Source: Phoenicibacter congonensis
GTDB lineage: Bacteria > Actinomycetota > Coriobacteriia > Coriobacteriales > Eggerthellaceae
Assembly (NCBI GenBank): GCA_030530045.1
Contig: JAUMVS010000007.1
Location: 1 to 26,241 of the forward strand
Length of the DNA: 26,241 nt
Reading direction: 5' to 3'
The notes beneath the pieces are model-generated. The model saw only the letters and a list, made by a program, of their open reading frames with translations. It had not been told where the DNA came from and did no database searches. Each line of letters starts with the position of its first letter. Position 1 is the first letter of the stretch. A program made the position numbers and the translations under genes. Shown here in pieces: positions 22,358-26,241 of this stretch.

Positions 22358-24385
22358 GTGAACGAATATCTCGCTACAGGCTTTGCCCTGTTTGGAGGTT
22401 TGGCGCTCTTTTTGTTCGGAATGAGCGCAATGAGCGACTCACTTCAGAAGGCCGCAGGCGACAAAATGAAGCAAGTGCTGGGCTTCTTGACTCGAAACCC
22501 TGTCATGGGTGTTCTTGCAGGCACTTTGGTCACTGCGCTTCTTCAAAGTTCATCAGCAACAACTGTTATGGTCGTTGGTTTCGTTTCAGCGGGACTAATG
22601 TCTCTTCGTCAGGGCATTTCTGTTGCTCTTGGTGCATCAATTGGCACTACAATCACAGCCCAAATCGTAGCTTTTAAACTAACCGATTACATCATGCCGA
22701 TAATTTTTATCGGCTTTTTTATTTACTTCGTTTTTAAGAAGGAAAACATCAAGAACATCGGCATGGGCATCATGGCGTTTGGCATCTTGTTTTTGGGAAT
22801 TGAATACATGGGAGACGCCATGGGGCCGCTGGCTTCGAGCCCCGTCTTCTTGGAAATGATAGATGCCGTGAAGAACATTCCTGTGCTGGGTCTTCTTGTT
22901 GGCACGGGCATGACGCTTGTTGTACAGAGTTCGTCGGCGACGGTTGCAGTTTTGCAGAGCTTTGCCGCAACACCAGGTCCTGACGGCAACACTACGCTCA
23001 CTTTGGCACAGTCGCTGCCAATTCTTTTCGGCGACAACATCGGCACCACAATCACAGCTCTCATCGCTTGCATTGGACAGTCGAAAGACGCAAAACGAGT
23101 TGCAATCGCACACACGCTTTTCAAGACAATCGGCTCGGTTGTGTTCATGTTCTTGATTCCATTCTACGCGCCGCTAATCATGGCAATCACACCTGGTGAC
23201 CCGCTGGTCGTTTTGCCTCGTCAAATCGCGAATGCACACACAATCTTTAACGTAACAAACACGATTTTCTGGCTGCCATTTATCGGTGTGCTTGTTAGTA
23301 TCGTTATGGCAATTATTCCTGGAAAAGACGAAACTGCTGAAAAGGGCGACATTCTGCCAATCTTCCTCAACAATGCGGTTCTCAACCAGCCAGTTGCTGC
23401 AATGCACTTGCTTTCAATGGAACTTGAGCGCTGCGGAAAAATGGTTGGCGAGATGGCGAAGCAGATGCGCGTTGCGCTTGTTGGACCGAACAGACGCGAG
23501 AGCATTTTCGAGGTTCAAGAGGCTGGCCGCGAAGTTGGTGGCATTCAGCGTCACGTTTCAGCCTACATTGCAGCGCTTCTAGCGGGCACTTCTGTGACTG
23601 AGAAGCAGTCGGAACACATCGCAAGCCTTCTTTCTATCAACAACGACGTCTCAAGAATTGCTGAGCGTCTCGTTGAAGTTGCTGAAATCGCGGCGAGCCA
23701 TCCTGACGGCAAAGTTACGTTCTCGGAAGAAGGCAAGGCCGAAGTCGAAAGCATTTTCCGCGTAATGACGCAAGCCTATGACAACGTGATCACAGCTCTC
23801 GTTGAGAAAGACAAAGGCCTGGCAGAAACCGTCGTGTTCGACATGACGAAATATCACAAAATCATCAAGCGTTCTGGCAAAAACCACCTGAAGCGCTGGA
23901 AGAAAAAGGAATGCGCCGAGGAGCTGGTGGATGTTTATCCAGAGATTCTCACCGCGTTGCAGCGCATCGGCGACAACTGCTTGAGCTTGGCAGAAGAGGT
24001 TCTTGAAGACACCGAGCTCATGTTCCTCTCGACTCCTGACCCTCAGCTCGCAAATGATAACGGCGACAAGAACGCTAGTGAAGAATCATTGCTCTCAGCA
24101 ATTCCGTTCATTGGCTCGAAAAAAGACGCTTCTAAGTCGGAAGATTCTGCAAATGCAGAAGCGGAAAACGCTGAAGAGGCTATCGCTGATGAGGCTGCAA
24201 ATGACACTGCAGACTCTTCTGAAAATGATAATTCTGAAGAAGCAGCCGTTGAAGAGGTAGCAGAAGCAGCCGACTCAGCCGCCGACGCAGACGCTGAAAA
24301 AGCCGAGCCAAAGAAAAACGGCAAGAACGGCGACAAAGAAGCTTCGGCAAAAGACAAGGCAGAGGGCAAGAAAAAAGACAAGTAA
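22358..24385 (+). CDS. Na+/phosphate cotransporter family protein with PhoU-like domain and acidic tail
   Basis: The 675 residues start at a GTG that abuts the TAG of the flippase gene, behind AGGGGGAGGA. Two inverted Na/Pi-cotransporter repeats carry the paired QSSSAT motifs at 63-68 and 190-195, with GASIGTTIT (92-100) and GDNIGTTIT (225-233). This is the hallmark of NptA/YjbB-type transporters. A PhoU-like helical domain follows (about 345-555), as in many bacterial members. Residues about 560-675 are an unusual tail rich in Glu, Ala, Asp and Lys, ending in a Lys-rich stretch, which I take as disordered. It should move phosphate with sodium. Direction is uncertain, since the YjbB type can export. 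Confidence 0.88.
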   Translation: MNEYLATGFALFGGLALFLFGMSAMSDSLQKAAGDKMKQVLGFLTRNPVMGVLAGTLVTALLQSSSATTVMVVGFVSAGLMSLRQGISVALGASIGTTITAQIVAFKLTDYIMPIIFIGFFIYFVFKKENIKNIGMGIMAFGILFLGIEYMGDAMGPLASSPVFLEMIDAVKNIPVLGLLVGTGMTLVVQSSSATVAVLQSFAATPGPDGNTTLTLAQSLPILFGDNIGTTITALIACIGQSKDAKRVAIAHTLFKTIGSVVFMFLIPFYAPLIMAITPGDPLVVLPRQIANAHTIFNVTNTIFWLPFIGVLVSIVMAIIPGKDETAEKGDILPIFLNNAVLNQPVAAMHLLSMELERCGKMVGEMAKQMRVALVGPNRRESIFEVQEAGREVGGIQRHVSAYIAALLAGTSVTEKQSEHIASLLSINNDVSRIAERLVEVAEIAASHPDGKVTFSEEGKAEVESIFRVMTQAYDNVITALVEKDKGLAETVVFDMTKYHKIIKRSGKNHLKRWKKKECAEELVDVYPEILTALQRIGDNCLSLAEEVLEDTELMFLSTPDPQLANDNGDKNASEESLLSAIPFIGSKKDASKSEDSANAEAENAEEAIADEAANDTADSSENDNSEEAAVEEVAEAADSAADADAEKAEPKKNGKNGDKEASAKDKAEGKKKDK

Positions 24386-24408
24386 AGGTCTTCGGGATTG
24401 GAGATCTC

Positions 24409-25230
24409 ATGGAAGTCATCGATAAATTCAAAGGAGACGAGGCGCTCGACGATTTAAAAATCGAGAGACTTTTCCCCGACGGCAGCACGCAGCAAATCAC
24501 GCAAAATGTCGCGATTGAGCATCACATGGACGTGCTCGTGAACACGATTCCGACGTTCGAGGTCGTGTGTTCGCCTGACAATTTAGCGAACCTTGTCATC
24601 GGCCGCCTGCTCACGCAGGGCATCGTCGCTTCGGCTGACGAAATCGAGCAAGTCTACGTTTGTGATTACGGCACTCGCGCCGAAGTGCTGCTCAAAGACA
24701 CCGCCAAAGCCGACTTCACAAAGAAAAACATCGAGTCGGTTCCAACGTGCTGCACGGGCAACAAAACTCTCAATTCATTTTTCCAAACAGAAGAGATGCC
24801 AGGTGAAGTCACCCCGATCGACTGGAGCAACGAGTGGCTGTTCGCAATGACGACTTTTTTCAAGAATGACTCGCCTTCGCACAAGAAAAGCTACGGAACT
24901 CACAGCTGCTACATTTCGCATAAAGGGCAAGATTTTGAGACAGAACGACCACTCATGTGCGAGGACCTCGGCCGTCACAATGCGCTCGACAAAGTTGTTG
25001 GGCAAGCAGTGCGTTCAGGCTACGACCTCACACAATGCATGATTTTTACCTCTGGTCGCCTTCCAGTGGACATGGTGAGCAAAGCGATTCGTGCACGAAT
25101 TCCAATCATTGCATCGAAGGCTGTCCCAACCGACGCCGCCATCGACCTCGCCCTCAAATCCAAACTCACCCTCATCTGCAGCGCCTACCCCGACTCTGCA
25201 GACCTGTTTTTGAACTTCCGTAACAATTAA
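24409..25230 (+). CDS. fdhD: FdhD-like sulfur carrier for molybdenum/tungsten enzyme maturation
   Basis: FdhD passes sulfur from the IscS-type desulfurase to the molybdenum cofactor of formate dehydrogenase. The 273 residues show the family signatures CEDLGRHNALDKVVG (184-198), FTSGRLPVDMVSKAIRARIPIIASKAVPT (213-241, written here only by its parts TSGRLPVDM and IPIIASKAVPT) and the N-terminal VLVNTIPTFEVVCSPDNLANLVIG-type segment (42-65). The usual redox loop CxxC near residue 120 is here TCCTGNK (113-119), with two adjacent cysteines and no CxxC. The ATG is behind GGAG. No formate dehydrogenase lies in the window. It is 23 bases after the phosphate transporter, probably on the same transcript. 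Confidence 0.88.
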   Translation: MEVIDKFKGDEALDDLKIERLFPDGSTQQITQNVAIEHHMDVLVNTIPTFEVVCSPDNLANLVIGRLLTQGIVASADEIEQVYVCDYGTRAEVLLKDTAKADFTKKNIESVPTCCTGNKTLNSFFQTEEMPGEVTPIDWSNEWLFAMTTFFKNDSPSHKKSYGTHSCYISHKGQDFETERPLMCEDLGRHNALDKVVGQAVRSGYDLTQCMIFTSGRLPVDMVSKAIRARIPIIASKAVPTDAAIDLALKSKLTLICSAYPDSADLFLNFRNN

Positions 25231-25248
25231 AAATTATTTTAATCGTTC

Positions 25249-25277
25249 TTGAAATTCGCGCTTTTTACTGTTATAAG
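25249..25277 (+). promoter_or_regulatory. Strong sigma-70-type promoter of the copper ATPase gene
   Basis: TTGAAA (25249-25254) and TATAAG (25272-25277) are 17 bases apart, and TG at 25269-25270 makes an extended -10. Transcription would start near 25284, giving a leader of about 60 bases with AGGAG before the ATG. GTGG and CCAC in the leader could pair. No TACA-N2-TGTA type copper operator is seen. Confidence 0.7.
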
Positions 25278-25342
25278 TGAATGCAACGATGTGGTGCGCG
25301 ATTTTGCCACCCCACCTTTATGCATAAAAATTAGGAGTAATA

Positions 25343-26241
25343 ATGTCTGAAAAGCGCGAATCTTTTCGAATTTTAATAGACGGAATGCATTGCGGAAACT
25401 GCGCAATGAACGTAGAAAATCACCTGAATGCGGCACCTGGCGTCGTCGAAGCCGTCGTTAGCTTGGCTTCAAATTCTGGAAAAGTCGTTTTCGATCCTGA
25501 GGTCACAAATCCTGACGAAGTTTTGAAGGTTTTTGACGACATGTCGTTCACTGCACGACTCGTGCAGGGCGACAACAAAATGAAAATCTTGAAAGAGCGC
25601 AAAGCGAAAGCAGCAGCGCAGGCTAAAAAAGACATGCGTGCGTTTGTGATTTCGGCAATCATCACTGTGATTGTTGTTTGTGTTTGCATGGTTCCTGGCT
25701 GGCACATGCACACGGGCAAGCTCATTTTTGATGCGCTTGCAGGTGCGGGCATCACCGTGGCGAGCGCTGGCGCAACCGAGATGGACATGCACATGTTCCT
25801 CGCGAATGTGCTCGTGATGATTCTCACAATTCCAGTTCAGTTCGTCTTCGGCGCGAAATTCTACAAAGGCGCTCACGACTCAATCAAAAGCGGCATGGCT
25901 AACATGGACGTGCTCGTCGCGGCAGGCACATCAATTGCGTTTGCGTTTTCGCTCTACATCACATTCTTTGACGGGACAATCAACGACGGCATGCCCTATT
26001 TCGAGACTTGCGACATGCTGATTACATTCGTTATGCTTGGCAAACTTCTTGAGTCACGCGCGAAGGCGCACGCTGGCGATGCAGTCGAGAAACTCATTCG
26101 CCTCACTCCCGACACAGTCACAGTTCTGAAAAAAGACGGCACGACTCAGGAATGTGCACTCGAGGATGTTTTCCCTGGAGAGAAGATCATTATTCGTAAA
26201 GGCGACAACTTCCCAGTTGACGGCGAAGTGACCGACGGCGA
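25343..26241 (+). CDS. Copper-type P1B ATPase, N-terminal part (runs off the right edge)
   Basis: The gene is complete at its 5' end, with TTAGGAGTAATA before the ATG, and open for 299 codons to the edge. Residues 9-75 are one heavy-metal-associated domain with GMHCGNCAMNVE (14-25), whose Cys17 and Cys20 bind Cu(I). Membrane segments follow: ISAIITVIVVCVCMVP, then MFLANVLVMILTIPVQFVFG and its neighbours. The typical ANMDVLVAAGTSIAF and ETCDMLITFVMLGKLLESRAK are also seen, and the actuator domain starts with GDNFPVDGEVTDG. The order matches CopA-type exporters. The CPC motif and phosphorylation site lie beyond the window, so metal choice rests on the MxCxxC type and family likeness. The His/Met-rich loop MVPGWHMHTGK and MDMHMF may help metal handling. 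Confidence 0.93.
   Translation, partial: MSEKRESFRILIDGMHCGNCAMNVENHLNAAPGVVEAVVSLASNSGKVVFDPEVTNPDEVLKVFDDMSFTARLVQGDNKMKILKERKAKAAAQAKKDMRAFVISAIITVIVVCVCMVPGWHMHTGKLIFDALAGAGITVASAGATEMDMHMFLANVLVMILTIPVQFVFGAKFYKGAHDSIKSGMANMDVLVAAGTSIAFAFSLYITFFDGTINDGMPYFETCDMLITFVMLGKLLESRAKAHAGDAVEKLIRLTPDTVTVLKKDGTTQECALEDVFPGEKIIIRKGDNFPVDGEVTDG

Overview
The window looks like a chromosomal segment of an anaerobic Gram-positive-type bacterium. It has moderate GC, no sign of an outer membrane, a Gram-positive style capsule kinase/phosphatase module (Wzz-like protein, BY-kinase and PHP-type phosphatase as three separate genes), a DUF4012 protein, a CDP-glycerol glycerophosphotransferase-like enzyme, the MEP-pathway gene ispE, FdhD, and YtxH and PRC-barrel proteins. 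A low-GC Actinomycetota lineage (Coriobacteriia-like) is my best guess. This is inference from gene content, not a database result.

Layout. (1) 1-1310, minus: an undecaprenyl-phosphate sugar-1-phosphate transferase followed by a family 2 glycosyltransferase that runs off the left edge. The sugar transferase has an in-frame TAA 17 codons before its apparent ancestral end. (2) 1311-1867: a long divergent control region with two perfect palindromes and an 11-G tract. (3) 1868-7967, plus: DUF4012 membrane protein, Wzz-like chain-length protein, CpsD-like tyrosine kinase, CpsB-like phosphatase, then the permease and ATPase of an ABC importer of the putative amino-acid type without its binding protein, closed by terminators. 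(4) 12255-8223, minus: a YidC/Oxa1-like domain interrupted by one in-frame TGA, continuing directly into a CDP-glycerol glycerophosphotransferase-like domain, then a membrane-bound sulfatase/LtaS-superfamily enzyme. (5) 16087-12581, minus: a 47-residue membrane protein, TrkH, an unknown lipoprotein and the GTPase RsgA. (6) 16091-18331, plus: a CBS/CorC protein, a YtxH protein and a PRC-barrel protein. (7) 20795-18648, minus: a membrane-anchored unknown and IspE, ending in a 135-bp tandem duplication. (8) 20903-25230, plus: a Wzx/MATE-type flippase, a Na/Pi cotransporter with a PhoU domain, and FdhD. (9) From 25343, plus, off the right edge: a copper-type P1B ATPase with its own strong promoter.

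Regions 1-4 and the flippase of region 8 form a cell-surface glycopolymer theme: lipid-linked sugar initiation, glycosyl transfer, export and length control by a phosphorylation cycle, and a polyol-phosphate-type polymer.

The most unusual observation is a 45-nt coding minisatellite. It carries the same 19-nt core and encodes the same GDGG(K/E)F peptide in poorly conserved insertions of two unrelated enzymes, RsgA and IspE. It looks like a small spreading element that tolerates being translated. Other points of interest are the YidC-glycerophosphotransferase arrangement split by TGA, the nonsense codon in the sugar transferase, and the absence of TGA at every ordinary gene end in the window. 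No tRNA, rRNA, CRISPR array, complete insertion sequence or prophage was seen.
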